A stretch of 64,000 bases of DNA, from assembly GCF_014904705.1 (NCBI RefSeq), contig NZ_JACZCQ010000003.1, forward strand, positions 62,001-126,000, in the 5' to 3' direction. The position numbers and the translations under genes were made by a program. Within the stretch, counting starts at the first letter, position 1. Every line of letters starts with the position of its first letter. Positions 44,320 through 54,354 of the stretch are shown here, one piece after another. This stretch comes from Nisaea sediminum. GTDB taxonomy: Bacteria > Pseudomonadota > Alphaproteobacteria > Thalassobaculales > Thalassobaculaceae. The notes under the pieces are model-generated. The model was not told the origin of the DNA. It searched no databases and saw only the letters and a list, made by a program, of their open reading frames with translations.

Positions 44320-44811
44320 TCAGCGCTTGGAGAACTGGAAGCTCCGGCGCGCTTTCGCCTTACCGTATTTCTTACGCTCGACCACACGCGGGTCGCGGGT
44401 CAGGAAGCCGCCCTTCTTCAGGACCGGACGCAGGCCCGGCTCGAAATAGGTCAGCGCCTTGGAGATGCCATGACGCACCGCGCCAGCCTGGCCCGAGAGG
44501 CCGCCACCGGTGACGGTCGCGTAGACGTCGAACTGATCCTTGCGGTCGGTGACGCCGAACGGCTGGTTGATCATCATGCGCAGCACCGGACGGGCGAAAT
44601 AGACGCTGTCCTCGCGGCCGTTCACGACGATCTTGCCGTTGCCCGGCTTGATCCAGACGCGGGCGATCGCGTTCTTGCGCTTGCCGGTCGCATAGGCGCG
44701 GCCGTACTTGTCCAGCTTCGGCTCGGCCGGAGCGGCTTCCACTTCCTGCTTCAGGGCCTCGAGCGCTTCCATGCCAGCGCCTTCGTTGGTCGCTTCGGTC
44801 TCAACGGACAT
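44320..44811 (-). CDS. rpsI: 30S ribosomal protein S9
   Basis: 163 residues, with the alphaproteobacterial N-terminal extension (about 1-35, Glu/Ala rich) before the S9 core [18 protein letters not shown]. The C-terminus [13 protein letters not shown] is the conserved tail that reaches the P-site tRNA. It lies 3 bp after rplM; the order rplM-rpsI is universal in bacteria. Confidence 0.98.
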   Translation of the reverse strand: MSVETEATNEGAGMEALEALKQEVEAAPAEPKLDKYGRAYATGKRKNAIARVWIKPGNGKIVVNGREDSVYFARPVLRMMINQPFGVTDRKDQFDVYATVTGGGLSGQAGAVRHGISKALTYFEPGLRPVLKKGGFLTRDPRVVERKKYGKAKARRSFQFSKR

Positions 44812-44814
44812 GGC

Positions 44815-45273
44815 TTACCTCTTGTTCTTCGGGTTCATCGCGGCGACGTCGAGCACTTCGGGCTGCTGCGCCTCGTGCGGATGCTCGGTGCCGGCATAGA
44901 TGCGCAGGTTGCTCATCTGCTTGCGGGCAAGCGGACCGCGGCTGATCATGCGCTGCACCGCCTTCTCGATGACCCGCTCCGGATGGGAGCCGCCCAGGAT
45001 CTGGCCCATGGTGCGCGACTTGATGCCGCCCGGGTAACCGGTGTGCCAGTAGAAGTTCTTGTCGGCCAGCTTGTTGCCGGTGAGCTTCACCTTATCGGCA
45101 TTGATGACGACGATATTGTCGCCGCAATCCATGTGCGGGGTGAAGGTCGGCTTGTGCTTGCCGCGCAGGTAGTTGGCGAGAACGGTCGCGAGTCGGCCGA
45201 GCACGACGCCCTCAGCGTCGACGATCCACCACTTCTTCTCGATCTCGCTCGGTTTTGCCGAGTAGGTACGCAT
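44815..45273 (-). CDS. rplM: 50S ribosomal protein L13
   Basis: 152 residues from the ATG at 45273. [20 protein letters not shown] is the usual L13 start; the in-frame codons upstream (to 45327) are not conserved in the family. Typical motifs are [17 protein letters not shown] and YPGGIKSRT. First gene of the rplM-rpsI operon, with a sigma-70-type promoter 76 bp upstream. Confidence 0.97.
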   Translation of the reverse strand: MRTYSAKPSEIEKKWWIVDAEGVVLGRLATVLANYLRGKHKPTFTPHMDCGDNIVVINADKVKLTGNKLADKNFYWHTGYPGGIKSRTMGQILGGSHPERVIEKAVQRMISRGPLARKQMSNLRIYAGTEHPHEAQQPEVLDVAAMNPKNKR

Positions 45274-45700
45274 CTCTTTAACCATCCAGTGATGCTGCGA
45301 AATCCAATTGCCGCTCAAGGCCTGCAAGCCCAGGCGACGGGTCGGCGTAAAATAGACATCGAAGATATTAAGTCAAGCGATAAAAATCACGTGTTTTCAA
45401 TGGGTTTATGAAAACGGTATTATAATACCTCACCACTATCCATCTGAGCAAGCAAGGCGACAGACCGAACCGGCGAACCCCATATGCCATATTTTTATTA
45501 AGTAAAAAATTGCGGCTGCTGGACCAACCTTTTCCGCCGATCAGAACGTTAAACACAACACCTGTCGATTGATGTGTTTTGTTTTTTCCCATAAAATAAA
45601 TATATCGGTGATTTCGAATCAGAACTCCTCATGATCACTATAAAAATTGACTGAGATCACAGTTCAAAACAAGCAAGTGAACATACGATGGTGTGCGACT
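45274..45700. other. 427-bp AT-rich intergenic region
   Basis: Between rplM (minus) and the LuxR-type regulator (plus). It contains the rplM promoter (45349-45376) and a perfect GGTATTATAATACC palindrome (45416-45429) that includes TATAAT. A 74-codon minus frame (45368-45592) has no ribosome site and I do not accept it. Base composition is clearly more AT-rich than the surrounding genes. Confidence 0.6.
45349..45376 (-). promoter_or_regulatory. sigma-70-type promoter of rplM-rpsI
   Basis: On the minus strand: TTGACT (-35), 16-bp spacer, TATTTT (-10). Transcription would begin about 70 bp before the rplM start. Confidence 0.6.
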
Positions 45701-46354
45701 ATGCTTAATTCGCTCTTGATCGCCGACGATCACAACGTGGTTCGAGAAACACTTGTGGACTATCTCCAGGCCTCTCTCCCGGGCCTCGTGATCCATCAGG
45801 CCGCGAATTTCAACGACACCTGGCGCATGCGAGAGCATTGCGGCGAACCCGACGCACTGCTGATCGACTGGCATATGCCCGGAAGCAGCGGTCTCACGGG
45901 CATCCGCCGAACAATCGAAACCTATCCGAATTCCAGAGTTGTGATCTTTTCCGGAGAAATCTGCAACTCCGACCTTGAAGCGGCACGATCCCTCGGAGTG
46001 GCCGGCTATATTCCAAAAAGCTACGGCGCCCGGTCCGTCGTCGAAAGCCTTGACCGCCTTCGCCGCGACGGAAGCTGTTTCCCGCCGGACGCCGATGCAT
46101 GTTCTCGCACGGCTTGGAAATCCGGCCATCCACATCAAGTCTGCCGCACGCAACGCGCCGGTCTAATTATTTCGCCGCGGCAGATCGAAGTGCTGCGGCT
46201 CGCGGCGGTCGGTTTTCTCAATAAGGAAATCGCCAACCGGCTCAGCATAACGGAACCCACCGTCAAGGAGCATATGTCCAACATCCTGCGGTCTCTTCGG
46301 GCGAAAAACCGAACCGATGCGGCACGAATAGCCCGCGAATTGTCCCTAATCTAG
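45701..46354 (+). CDS. NarL/LuxR-type response regulator
   Basis: 217 residues from the ATG at 45701. The receiver domain (1-120) has acidic residues Asp9/Asp10, the phospho-Asp56 in LLIDWHMPG and Lys in YIPKS. The LuxR DNA-binding domain is at about 150-215 (SPRQIEVLRLAAVGFLNKEIA). Not linked by overlap to the hybrid kinase 50 bp downstream, but the shared strand and distance suggest a common pathway. Confidence 0.93.
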   Translation: MLNSLLIADDHNVVRETLVDYLQASLPGLVIHQAANFNDTWRMREHCGEPDALLIDWHMPGSSGLTGIRRTIETYPNSRVVIFSGEICNSDLEAARSLGVAGYIPKSYGARSVVESLDRLRRDGSCFPPDADACSRTAWKSGHPHQVCRTQRAGLIISPRQIEVLRLAAVGFLNKEIANRLSITEPTVKEHMSNILRSLRAKNRTDAARIARELSLI

Positions 46355-46404
46355 TCCCCCAAAATGAGAGTGGCACCAAAGGGCCGACAGGCCTGGTCGC
46401 GGCA

Positions 46405-49101
46405 ATGGCCGAAATGAGCGAAGACATGGCCGACCGACCGCTCGAGAAATCCGGCCACGGAACGACACCCGCATTCGACGATTTCCTGGCGCGCTTGCCG
46501 GTCCCCGCAATGATTTGCTCGAGCGACGGCATCGTGCGATCAGCGAACAGCGCAGCGTCCGCGCTCGCCGGCGTACAGCCACGCGAACTTATCGGCGCCC
46601 CAATTCAGGTCTCGCCACGATACAGCAGCCTCGGTTCAGCGCAGATAGCCTCCTTCGCCGAGGCCATCGTGGGCGCCCTCCATCAGGAAACCCCGATCAC
46701 GCTCGAGCTTGAATTTGCGAGTGCAGACGGATCGTCCTGCTTTTTCAGTCATGTCGTCAGCCGGTTCGACGACCCGGCCTCGTCTCCCGGTGCGCTCATC
46801 CTCGCCTTCGACGTTACGGCCCAGAAAATCGCTTCCCGAGACCTCGAAGACAGGACCCTCGAACTGGAGGCCATTTTCGAAAACGCCCCGGTGATGATCG
46901 GGATGAAGGCGCCCGACGGCCGGTGGAACAAGGTGAACCGGTTCTTCGCCAGCATATTGTCCATGGAGCCGGAACAAATGTCCGGCAAACGGTCGGATGA
47001 TTTCTGGCCCCCGGACGTTGCGAAGCAGGTACGCGAACACGACAGGAAGATCGTCGAAACGGATGTAACGAATGCAACGGTCCTGACCACCACGTCTTAC
47101 ACGGGTCGCAGAACGATTTACGGAACTAAATTCCCGATAAGGAACAGCGCCGGGGAACTCTCCTATATCGGCTTTGTCGGGGTCGATATCAGCGATCTCG
47201 TTGAAGCGAAAAAAGAAGCTGAGCTTGTCTCATTCAGGCTTCGGGAGGCGCAGCGCATTGGCAACATGGCCTACTGGACCTGGAACCGTCACACCGGAGA
47301 ATTGTTCTGGTCCGAGGAATTGTTCCGACTCTTGAGCTGGGATCCGAGAGAGCATCCGGCCGATGTGTCCGAGTTTTTCCAGCGCATCCATCCCGAAGAC
47401 CGGAAGGCTTTCCTGGATCGAACCCGCCAGGTCGACGAAGGCTTCCGGGCCATGATCGAGTATCGCTTCATGGCGGGCGACGGCCGCCAGATATGGCTCT
47501 ATGACGAATCCCTCCCCGCCATCGAGCCGGACGGACAGAAGTTCGGAATCCTGCACGACATAACCGAGCGCAAGGAGGCCGAGATTCGATTGCGCGATTC
47601 CGAGAAGCGGCTCTCTATGGCCAAGCGGATTGCAGGTCTCGGAATGTGGGAAGTCGACCAGGTTGCGCGGAAGCTGATCTGGTCGGAAGAGGTCTATGCG
47701 ATGCTCGGCCTCGAGAAGAATGCTCTGAACGCCGATATCTCAACCTGGAAAGCGTTTATCCATCCGGACGACCATGAAACCTACCGGACCGCCATCAAGA
47801 ACTCCTTCGTCGATCGCCGCGCATATCAGGTCGAATATCGTGCGTTACATACCGACGGAAGCTACCGGATCATCCTGGAACATGGAGAGCACGAATTCGA
47901 TGCCTCCGGCACCGCCATCCACTCCCGTGGAACCTTTCAGGACATCACAGAGCTCAAGAGCCTCCACAGCAAACTCATCGAATCCCAGAAGCTGGAGGCG
48001 ACCGCTGCTCTCGCGGGCGGTCTTACCCATGACTTCAACAATATTCTGGGCGCGATCGCAGGAAATCTCGATGTCATGGAGATCCGCGGCGCGGCACGGC
48101 ATGGCTTCGAAGCTCCGATCGACCGCATCAGGCAGGCAATCCGCTCGGGCCAATCCCTCACCCAACGGCTTCTGAACTTCTCACAGAACACGCCGCCCGA
48201 GCCCACGTCGGTGTCCCTAAATCGTGCCATCGAGAACATCGTGACGTTGATCGGCGGCTCAATCGGCAAATGTGTCTCGTTGGAATTCACCCCCAGCCCC
48301 GAACCGCTCTGCAGCGAGGTGGACATCAGCGGGCTCGAAACCGCCCTGCTCAATCAGATCCTGAACGCCAGGGAAGCCATGGAGAACGGCGGCTCGATCA
48401 GGATCGCTCTCTCCCGCGCCGATCCGTGCTGCCTCCCGGAATCACTGCCGCGAGGTTCGTACGTCGCCCTCTCGATCACGGACGATGGTCCGGGCATGCT
48501 TCCGGATGTCGCCCAGAACGCCTTCGAAGCTTTCTTCACCACCAAACGCGACAGCGGCGGCACGGGGCTCGGTCTCTATATGGTGCGGACATTCGTCAGG
48601 CTTCATGGCGGCGAGGCCATTCTCGAAACGGCTCTCGACCTGGGCACGCGCCTGACGCTGTTTCTGCCGGAGACAACCGCACAATATCCGGAGACCGCTC
48701 TCCACTATGAGAACACTTGCTCCGTCCAGCATCGCGGCAAGATCCTCGTCGTAGAGGACCAGCCGGGGATCCGCGCTTTTATCGAGGATTGTCTTCGGGA
48801 AAACGGATATGCGGTCGAGGCGGTTGCCTCGGCCGACGAAGCGGAGGAAAGGTTTTCAAAATCAGGCCGAAATGTCGACGCTCTGATCTGCGATATCAAC
48901 TTGGGCAGTGCGACCGACGGATTCGCCCTCGCCCGACGTTTCCGGGCGCGCAATCCCGGCCTGGCCATCGTCTTTGTCTCGGGATATGCCGACAATGAGC
49001 GCACCGCGATTGCCGGAAAAGAGCTCGGCGCACCGCTTATCAAAAAACCTTTCCGGGTCGAAGATCTGCTGACTGCGTTGCAGCAGACCCTGCACGGCTG
49101 A
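46405..49101 (+). CDS. multi-PAS hybrid sensor histidine kinase
   Basis: 898 residues. There are no TM helices, so it is cytosolic. Four PAS domains (about 22-145, 145-270, 275-395, 400-520) precede the H-box GGLTHDFNNILGAI with phospho-His542. The catalytic domain has ILNAREAMENGG (N box), DDGPGM and GTGLGLYMVR. A receiver (about 770-895) has phospho-Asp830 and Lys in PLIKKPF. The receiver may pass phosphate onward through an HPt protein not seen here, or restrain the kinase. The LuxR-type regulator 50 bp upstream is a likely partner. Confidence 0.95.
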   Translation: MAEMSEDMADRPLEKSGHGTTPAFDDFLARLPVPAMICSSDGIVRSANSAASALAGVQPRELIGAPIQVSPRYSSLGSAQIASFAEAIVGALHQETPITLELEFASADGSSCFFSHVVSRFDDPASSPGALILAFDVTAQKIASRDLEDRTLELEAIFENAPVMIGMKAPDGRWNKVNRFFASILSMEPEQMSGKRSDDFWPPDVAKQVREHDRKIVETDVTNATVLTTTSYTGRRTIYGTKFPIRNSAGELSYIGFVGVDISDLVEAKKEAELVSFRLREAQRIGNMAYWTWNRHTGELFWSEELFRLLSWDPREHPADVSEFFQRIHPEDRKAFLDRTRQVDEGFRAMIEYRFMAGDGRQIWLYDESLPAIEPDGQKFGILHDITERKEAEIRLRDSEKRLSMAKRIAGLGMWEVDQVARKLIWSEEVYAMLGLEKNALNADISTWKAFIHPDDHETYRTAIKNSFVDRRAYQVEYRALHTDGSYRIILEHGEHEFDASGTAIHSRGTFQDITELKSLHSKLIESQKLEATAALAGGLTHDFNNILGAIAGNLDVMEIRGAARHGFEAPIDRIRQAIRSGQSLTQRLLNFSQNTPPEPTSVSLNRAIENIVTLIGGSIGKCVSLEFTPSPEPLCSEVDISGLETALLNQILNAREAMENGGSIRIALSRADPCCLPESLPRGSYVALSITDDGPGMLPDVAQNAFEAFFTTKRDSGGTGLGLYMVRTFVRLHGGEAILETALDLGTRLTLFLPETTAQYPETALHYENTCSVQHRGKILVVEDQPGIRAFIEDCLRENGYAVEAVASADEAEERFSKSGRNVDALICDINLGSATDGFALARRFRARNPGLAIVFVSGYADNERTAIAGKELGAPLIKKPFRVEDLLTALQQTLHG

Positions 49102-49144
49102 GAGAACGACGCCGGACCGGCGTAACATTCTGGTCGCTGCGCAT

Positions 49145-50620
49145 TCACCCTTTCGTGGTCTTCTCCACGAAGGCGTCGCAGGAATCGCGCAAGGATATGC
49201 CCTCGGTAGCGAGATTGTCCGCTGCGGCCAGAACCTCGCGGGACAGATCTCCGACACGCGAAGACGCAGATTGAACCTCGATGATATTTGTCGCGACTTC
49301 CTGTGTCGCGGCGCTCTGCTCCTCGACGCCCGCTGCAACCCCGGTCGCAATTTCGTCGAGGCGCTCGATCGTACGTGTCACGGCATTGTTGGCGCCGACA
49401 GCGTCACTCACCGCTGACTGGATCTGCGCGACCTGTTCAGAAATGTCCTCGGTCGCTTTCGCGGTCTGTGTAGCAAGACTTTTCACTTCGTTCGCGACAA
49501 CCGCGAAGCCTTTGCCCGCATCCCCGGCACGGGCCGCCTCGATCGTCGCGTTGAGTGCCAGCAGATTTGTCTGAGCGGCAATATTCTGGATCAGGGACAC
49601 CACCTCGCCGATCCGCTCGGCCGCTTCCGAGAGTGAATTGATCATCTCCGTCGAACGCTGTGATTCCCGAACGGACTCGTTGACGATCTTTGTCGCCTCG
49701 GACATCTGCCGGCTGATCTCGACAATGGAACTGCTGAGTTCCTCGGTCGCCGACGCGACTGTCGTTGCGGTGCTGTTCGCAATCCCAGCGGATTCCGCCA
49801 TCGCCGAGGAGTTTGACTGCAACTGCGCCGATGCGGAGGAGACCTTGGTGACAACCTCCCGGACCGTGTCGGCCATTTTGATGTTCTCTGTAACGACCGA
49901 CCAGGTAAGCATCGGCGCCAGGTAGGAGCCGTCAGGTGCATCCAGCGCCGATATCTGAAGATTCAGCTTCTCTTCGCCGAGGGAGATCACCGTTTTCCAG
50001 GGAAGATTGCTCCGGTCGCTCAGAATTCCGCGCTGATGTTCCGGGTGCTTGTGAAAGATGTCGATATTCGCACCTTCCAATTCGGAAGCCTTGACCGGCA
50101 ACAGATGCTCGATCCGCTTCAGGGTCCGCTTGCTCGTTTCGTTGACATAAACGATGTCGAACGTGTCCTTGTCCGCCAGCATCACATTGACCGGCAGATT
50201 GTCGAGCATCTGCATCTGCCGCGCGACGGCCGCCTCGTTACGGACCCGCTCGGTGACGACCTCCCAGGTCAGCATGGGCCCCGTATACTGCCCGGCGGCG
50301 TCCCGCATCGCCGTCACCTGTAGATCGAGAATTTCGTCCCCGGCCTCGATCCTCGCCCGGTGCGGCAGGTTGTCCGGGTTGCGCAGCATTTCCCGCTGAT
50401 ATTCAGGATTCTTGTGAAAAATATCGATCGACTGACCGACGATCTCGTCTGGAGGCACCGGAAGAATTCCCCTAATCCTCTCCAGTGCCTCCATTGACGC
50501 ATTATTCGCATAGTCAATTCGGAAGTCCGGCAATTTGCAGATCATGACCGCAACGGGTAGATCATCGAGCAGTTGATAAACGGATCGAGTCTTACTTACA
50601 TCCCGCACGAACATGAGCAT
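49145..50620 (-). CDS. soluble methyl-accepting chemotaxis protein with two PAS repeats
   Basis: 491 residues without TM segment. Two PAS-like repeats (about 15-130 and 137-250) share a pattern: [13 protein letters not shown] against [13 protein letters not shown], and [11 protein letters not shown] against [11 protein letters not shown]. The MCP signalling domain (about 260-491) contains the tip [20 protein letters not shown]. The receptor should report an internal signal such as redox or ligand state to CheA. No che genes are nearby. It converges with the hybrid kinase. Confidence 0.94.
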   Translation of the reverse strand: MLMFVRDVSKTRSVYQLLDDLPVAVMICKLPDFRIDYANNASMEALERIRGILPVPPDEIVGQSIDIFHKNPEYQREMLRNPDNLPHRARIEAGDEILDLQVTAMRDAAGQYTGPMLTWEVVTERVRNEAAVARQMQMLDNLPVNVMLADKDTFDIVYVNETSKRTLKRIEHLLPVKASELEGANIDIFHKHPEHQRGILSDRSNLPWKTVISLGEEKLNLQISALDAPDGSYLAPMLTWSVVTENIKMADTVREVVTKVSSASAQLQSNSSAMAESAGIANSTATTVASATEELSSSIVEISRQMSEATKIVNESVRESQRSTEMINSLSEAAERIGEVVSLIQNIAAQTNLLALNATIEAARAGDAGKGFAVVANEVKSLATQTAKATEDISEQVAQIQSAVSDAVGANNAVTRTIERLDEIATGVAAGVEEQSAATQEVATNIIEVQSASSRVGDLSREVLAAADNLATEGISLRDSCDAFVEKTTKG

Positions 50621-50908
50621 GCTACCGCCTTTCTTCCTGATTTCATGGTCCCAAATGGTCGCCTGATGTGACTATTGGTGATGACTTCACGAACGACGGT
50701 AGAATCAACCTTGTTACTTGCTATCGGCAACCCGACCTAAGAAGGGTGCGCAATCCATTGAAAAATAGAACACTTCTCAAGCGTACCGGTTGCACGCGAC
50801 AACTTTGACGAATAATTGGCCGAATCAGAAACTTGCCGGATTCCGTGCACACCACGCTACGGAACACCGGATTTAAGGGGAAGAACGCCGGCGAAGATCT
50901 TGCCAGCG

Positions 50909-51805
50909 TCAGCTGGACGGCGCGAACCGTATTTGCGCGGTCATGGTTGCCCCGGGTTCGAGCCGCCTGAGTCCCGTTTTCCCGATCCCGCGGGCTGCCA
51001 GATTGACCGCATCGATCGCGTGGGACACCGGCTCTGCGCAGAAGAAGTTCCGCTGCGGTGGCGAGAAGAGGATCATATGTCCGAGTTCCGCACTGCCGCA
51101 CATGGTCAACGTGGCGCCGTCCCCCGGCCAGACGATCGACAACCTGCCGTCCCAGCCGGAGAAACCGTTATCGAGGCCGCGCGGAAGCGGTATTCCCGCC
51201 GAGAAATCGAACTCCGGCGGTAACGTCACGGGCCCGTCGGGAAGGACACCGTCGACCGCTGGCCAGTAATCTTCAAAGCCGGCTTCCACTACCGGCCCGC
51301 CACGCCACGGGAAATACGGGTGATGGCCAAGTCCTGCCGGCATGGACCGGTCTCCCCGGTTGACCAGCCGCATTTCGAGGGAGAGAGCGCCATCCGCGAG
51401 CACGATGTGCTGCTCGGCACGATAGGCGAACGGCCAGTCTCCCGGCATGTAGTCGTAGGACATGTCGATCGACTGAGCCGTCACCTGATCGATCGTCCAG
51501 GAGAGGCTGCGGCCATGGCCGTGGATCGCGTTTGGCGCGCCTTTCTCCGTTGCCTCGATCCGGTGGATCTCGCCATCCCATTCGAAACGGGCATCCCGGA
51601 TACGGTTCGAGAAAGGGACCAGCGGGAAACTGCCCCATGATCCCGACGCGCCGCTATCGATATCGGCATCAGGCGCCGACACCATCCAGTCGAAACGGTC
51701 CTCACCGTGCAAACTGAAGAACGCCGCAAGACGTCCCCCGTTTGCCGGCCAGACGTCGGCATGGAGGTCCCTGTCCGACAGACGGACGATGCCGGCCGCC
51801 GTCAC
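50909..51805 (-). CDS. aldose 1-epimerase family protein
   Basis: 298 residues from a GTG at 51805 that overlaps the thioesterase stop by 4 bp (GTGA) and has GGAGGATC upstream; the longer frame to 51916 runs into that gene. GalM-type motifs are visible: FPLVPFSNRI, IHGHGR (first His) and GHHPYF (second His). It interconverts sugar anomers, but the sugar is unknown; this subgroup is short of the classical galactose mutarotase. Confidence 0.88.
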   Translation of the reverse strand: MTAAGIVRLSDRDLHADVWPANGGRLAAFFSLHGEDRFDWMVSAPDADIDSGASGSWGSFPLVPFSNRIRDARFEWDGEIHRIEATEKGAPNAIHGHGRSLSWTIDQVTAQSIDMSYDYMPGDWPFAYRAEQHIVLADGALSLEMRLVNRGDRSMPAGLGHHPYFPWRGGPVVEAGFEDYWPAVDGVLPDGPVTLPPEFDFSAGIPLPRGLDNGFSGWDGRLSIVWPGDGATLTMCGSAELGHMILFSPPQRNFFCAEPVSHAIDAVNLAARGIGKTGLRRLEPGATMTAQIRFAPSS

Positions 51806-52230
51806 CGCTGATCCTCCGGGGGAATGGAATAGGTGGCGGTCACGTGACAGACCGGGTCGTCCTCCTCGCCCGCGCTGAACAGGGTCACCTCGCCATAGGC
51901 GAGCCGCTTTCCGCATTTCAGCAGCCGGCCTTCCGCGATCAGATCCGCCGGTTTCGGCCGCCGCAGGAAATTCGCGTTGAGGCTGGTGGTCACAGCAAGC
52001 TTCACGATGCCGATGCGCGAGAGCACGCAGGCATAGACCACCACGTCCGCGAGCCCCATCATCACCGGCCCGCTAACGGTTCCGCCGGGGCGCAGAAAGT
52101 CTTCCCGGTACGGCAGCACGGCGCGCGCCGTTCCGTCGCCGATCTCTTCGAAAACGACTCCGTACTGGCCGACGGCCGGCACTTCCTCGCGGGCAATACG
52201 CTCCATTTCAGCATTGGATATCTTCGTCAT
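51802..52230 (-). CDS. PaaI-family hotdog thioesterase
   Basis: 142 residues with a hotdog fold. The GGTVSGPVMMGLADVVVYA segment carries the helix and catalytic acid of the PaaI-type thioesterases, and SLNANFLRRP is the central strand. It hydrolyses an acyl-CoA of unknown chain. It is co-translated with the downstream epimerase gene. Confidence 0.87.
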   Translation of the reverse strand: MTKISNAEMERIAREEVPAVGQYGVVFEEIGDGTARAVLPYREDFLRPGGTVSGPVMMGLADVVVYACVLSRIGIVKLAVTTSLNANFLRRPKPADLIAEGRLLKCGKRLAYGEVTLFSAGEEDDPVCHVTATYSIPPEDQR

Positions 52231-52327
52231 TCGCCCCTCCCCCGGACGCGCGAAACGGGTATCCTCGTCATGATCGCGACGGAGTGCGCGGCGACGTATT
52301 CAGGGCAGGAAATTAGGACAGAGGCGA

Positions 52328-53431
52328 ATGAGCAGTCATCTCTTTTCCCCGATCACCCTCCGCGGACTGACCCTCGACGACCGTATCGCGGTCTCCGCAA
52401 TGTGCCAGTACCAGGCGGAAGACGGAAACGCGAACGACTGGCATCTGATGCATTACGGCTCGCTCTCCATGGGCGCCGGCGGTCTGCTCATTACCGAGGC
52501 GACACACGTCTCTCCCGAGGGCCGGATCTCGCCGAAATGTCTCGGCCTTTATTCCGACGAGAACGAAGCGGCCATCAAGCGCTTCGTCGATTTCTGCAAG
52601 ACCTACGGCACGGCCAAACTCGGCATCCAGATCGCCCATTCCGGCCGCAAAGGCTCGACCCAGCCTCCCGGAAAAGGCGGCAAGCCGATCGCCATCGCCG
52701 AGGGTGGCTGGGAAACGGTCGCCCCGTCGGGCCTCGGTTATGCCGACTGGCCGGCCCCGCGCGGGCTCGACGATGCCGGTCTCGCTAAGGTGAAAGCCGA
52801 GTTCGTTGCAACGACCAAGCGCGCCGATCGGGTCGGCTTCGATCTTGCTGAGCTGCATGGCGGTCACGGCTACCTGCTGCACCAGTTCGTCTCTCCGCTC
52901 AGCAACCAGCGGACGGACGGCTACGGCGGTAGCCTGGAGAATCGCCTGCGTTTTCCGCTCGAGGTCTTCGAAGCCTGCCGGGCCGTCTGGCCGGACGACA
53001 AACCCTTCGCCGTACGCTTCTCAGCGACGGACTGGGTCGATGGCGGCTTCTCACCGGAGGAAGCCGTCGCCTATGCAAAGGAACTGAAAGCACTCGGTTG
53101 CGATTTCATCGACGTCACCAGCGGCGGGCTCGACCCGCGGCAGAAGATCGAGGTCAAGCCCGGCTACCAGGTTTTCCTTGCCGAGAAGATCAAGAAGGAA
53201 ACCGGCATCGCGACGATGGCGGTCGGCATGATCGTGACGCCACAGCAGGCGGAGAAGATCGTCGCCGACGGCGAGGCAGACATGATTGCGCTCGCCCGCG
53301 GCGTGATGGACGATCCGCGGTGGGCCTGGCACGCGGCGCAGGCGCTTGGCGAAACCATCGCCTATCCGGCGCAATATGCGCGCTGCGCTCCGGGCGTCTG
53401 GCCGGGCGCGGAATGGAAAGATGCCGTCTGA
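52328..53431 (+). CDS. NADPH dehydrogenase, Old Yellow Enzyme family (YqjM-like)
   Basis: 367 residues, an FMN-dependent ene-reductase. MCQYQA (Cys of the YqjM class), IQIAHSGRKGS, HGGHGYLLHQFVSPLSN (His pair), RFSATDWVDGG and the C-terminal ARGVMDDPRWAWHAA are typical. It reduces activated C=C bonds, including stress electrophiles. Monocistronic; GAGGCG precedes the start. Confidence 0.95.
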   Translation: MSSHLFSPITLRGLTLDDRIAVSAMCQYQAEDGNANDWHLMHYGSLSMGAGGLLITEATHVSPEGRISPKCLGLYSDENEAAIKRFVDFCKTYGTAKLGIQIAHSGRKGSTQPPGKGGKPIAIAEGGWETVAPSGLGYADWPAPRGLDDAGLAKVKAEFVATTKRADRVGFDLAELHGGHGYLLHQFVSPLSNQRTDGYGGSLENRLRFPLEVFEACRAVWPDDKPFAVRFSATDWVDGGFSPEEAVAYAKELKALGCDFIDVTSGGLDPRQKIEVKPGYQVFLAEKIKKETGIATMAVGMIVTPQQAEKIVADGEADMIALARGVMDDPRWAWHAAQALGETIAYPAQYARCAPGVWPGAEWKDAV

Positions 53432-53432
53432 C

Positions 53433-53825
53433 CTAGTCGGCCGGGATCCGGCTCTGTAACCAGGCGACCGCAGCCTCGCGGTCGCCGAAGACCCTGATGT
53501 CGAGCGGCGCGACAGTCTCCGCGCGCGCGCTGAAGGCCTTGATCAGCATGTTTTCCGCCGCGGTATTCACGAGGATTGCCGTGCGCGGGTTCTTGCCGCG
53601 CTTGTGCAGATACTTCCCCGCTTCCGCCGCGATCCTGGCGAAACTGTCAGGCGTAAAGGTGGACAACGTAGCCTCGGAATTGTTCCAGAGCGAATGGGTC
53701 TGCGGCGCCCCCGAATAATATCGGCCGATCGCCGCGACGACCTCGTCCGGGTCGACGAAACCGCGGACGACGAACTCCACGTATCCGTCCCGGTCCACGG
53801 TTTCGACCCTGTTTCCCGAAGTCAC
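53433..53825 (-). CDS. SpoIIAA/STAS-like small protein, copy B
   Basis: 130 residues. The shape resembles SpoIIAA-like (STAS/SEC14-type) proteins: the LWNNSEA strand, the RTAILVNT strand and the C-terminal RVFGDREAAVAWL helix. It is a clear paralogue of the gene just upstream (53822-54199): both share VEFV, LWN..EA, AI.V.T..E, KA and DR.AA.AWL patterns. The start overlaps the upstream stop by 4 bp. Function unknown. Confidence 0.82.
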   Translation of the reverse strand: MTSGNRVETVDRDGYVEFVVRGFVDPDEVVAAIGRYYSGAPQTHSLWNNSEATLSTFTPDSFARIAAEAGKYLHKRGKNPRTAILVNTAAENMLIKAFSARAETVAPLDIRVFGDREAAVAWLQSRIPAD

Positions 53826-54199
53826 GCGGGGCCCTCCTGCCGAAGCCAGGCAATCGCCTCGTCGCGGTCGAGAAACACATCGTGCTCAACCGACGAGACA
53901 GCACTCGCCGTGCTGCCGTAGGCTTTAAGCAGAAGGTGTTCATCCGGCGTGCTGACGACAATGGCATTGCGGGCGCCGTTACCGCGCAACCGGCCAAGTT
54001 CCGCTCCTTTGTCGGCAACCTTGGGGAAATGCTCTGCCCTGAAGTAGGAAATCTGCGCTTCGAGCAGGTTCCACAGAGCCAGCTTCTTCGGCGTCACTTT
54101 GTGGTAGTTCCCCGACACCGCCATGATCTCTAGAGCCGAGAGCTCGCCGCTGCATACGAACTCCACGAGGTCGTCATGCTCATGGATTTCGATCGGCAC
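53822..54199 (-). CDS. SpoIIAA/STAS-like small protein, copy A
   Basis: About 125 residues from the GTG at 54199, which has GGGAG 7 bp upstream and lines up with the N-terminus of copy B; the ATG at 54262 adds 21 unmatched residues. The core has LALWNLLEAQISYF, AIVVSTPDEHLLLKAY and VFLDRDEAIAWLRQE. It forms a tandem pair with copy B. Function unknown; regulatory protein-protein contact is the family's common role. Confidence 0.8.
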   Translation of the reverse strand: MPIEIHEHDDLVEFVCSGELSALEIMAVSGNYHKVTPKKLALWNLLEAQISYFRAEHFPKVADKGAELGRLRGNGARNAIVVSTPDEHLLLKAYGSTASAVSSVEHDVFLDRDEAIAWLRQEGPA

Positions 54200-54354
54200 T
54201 CCGCGGCTCCCTGCTCGCTCTACGATTGCCCGTAGGATAGTGGCCCCGGGTTTGTGACGCATACCAAAGTGTTCTTTACGGCGATAATAAATTCATGGCT
54301 ACCGCAGAGAACGTATATCCGGCACGAGACGGCGAGAGCGCAGCTGAAACAGGC

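Noticed and set aside
45368-45592. 74-codon minus-strand frame in the AT-rich gap before rplM
   Set aside because: No ribosome site, no recognisable motif, and it covers the rplM promoter.
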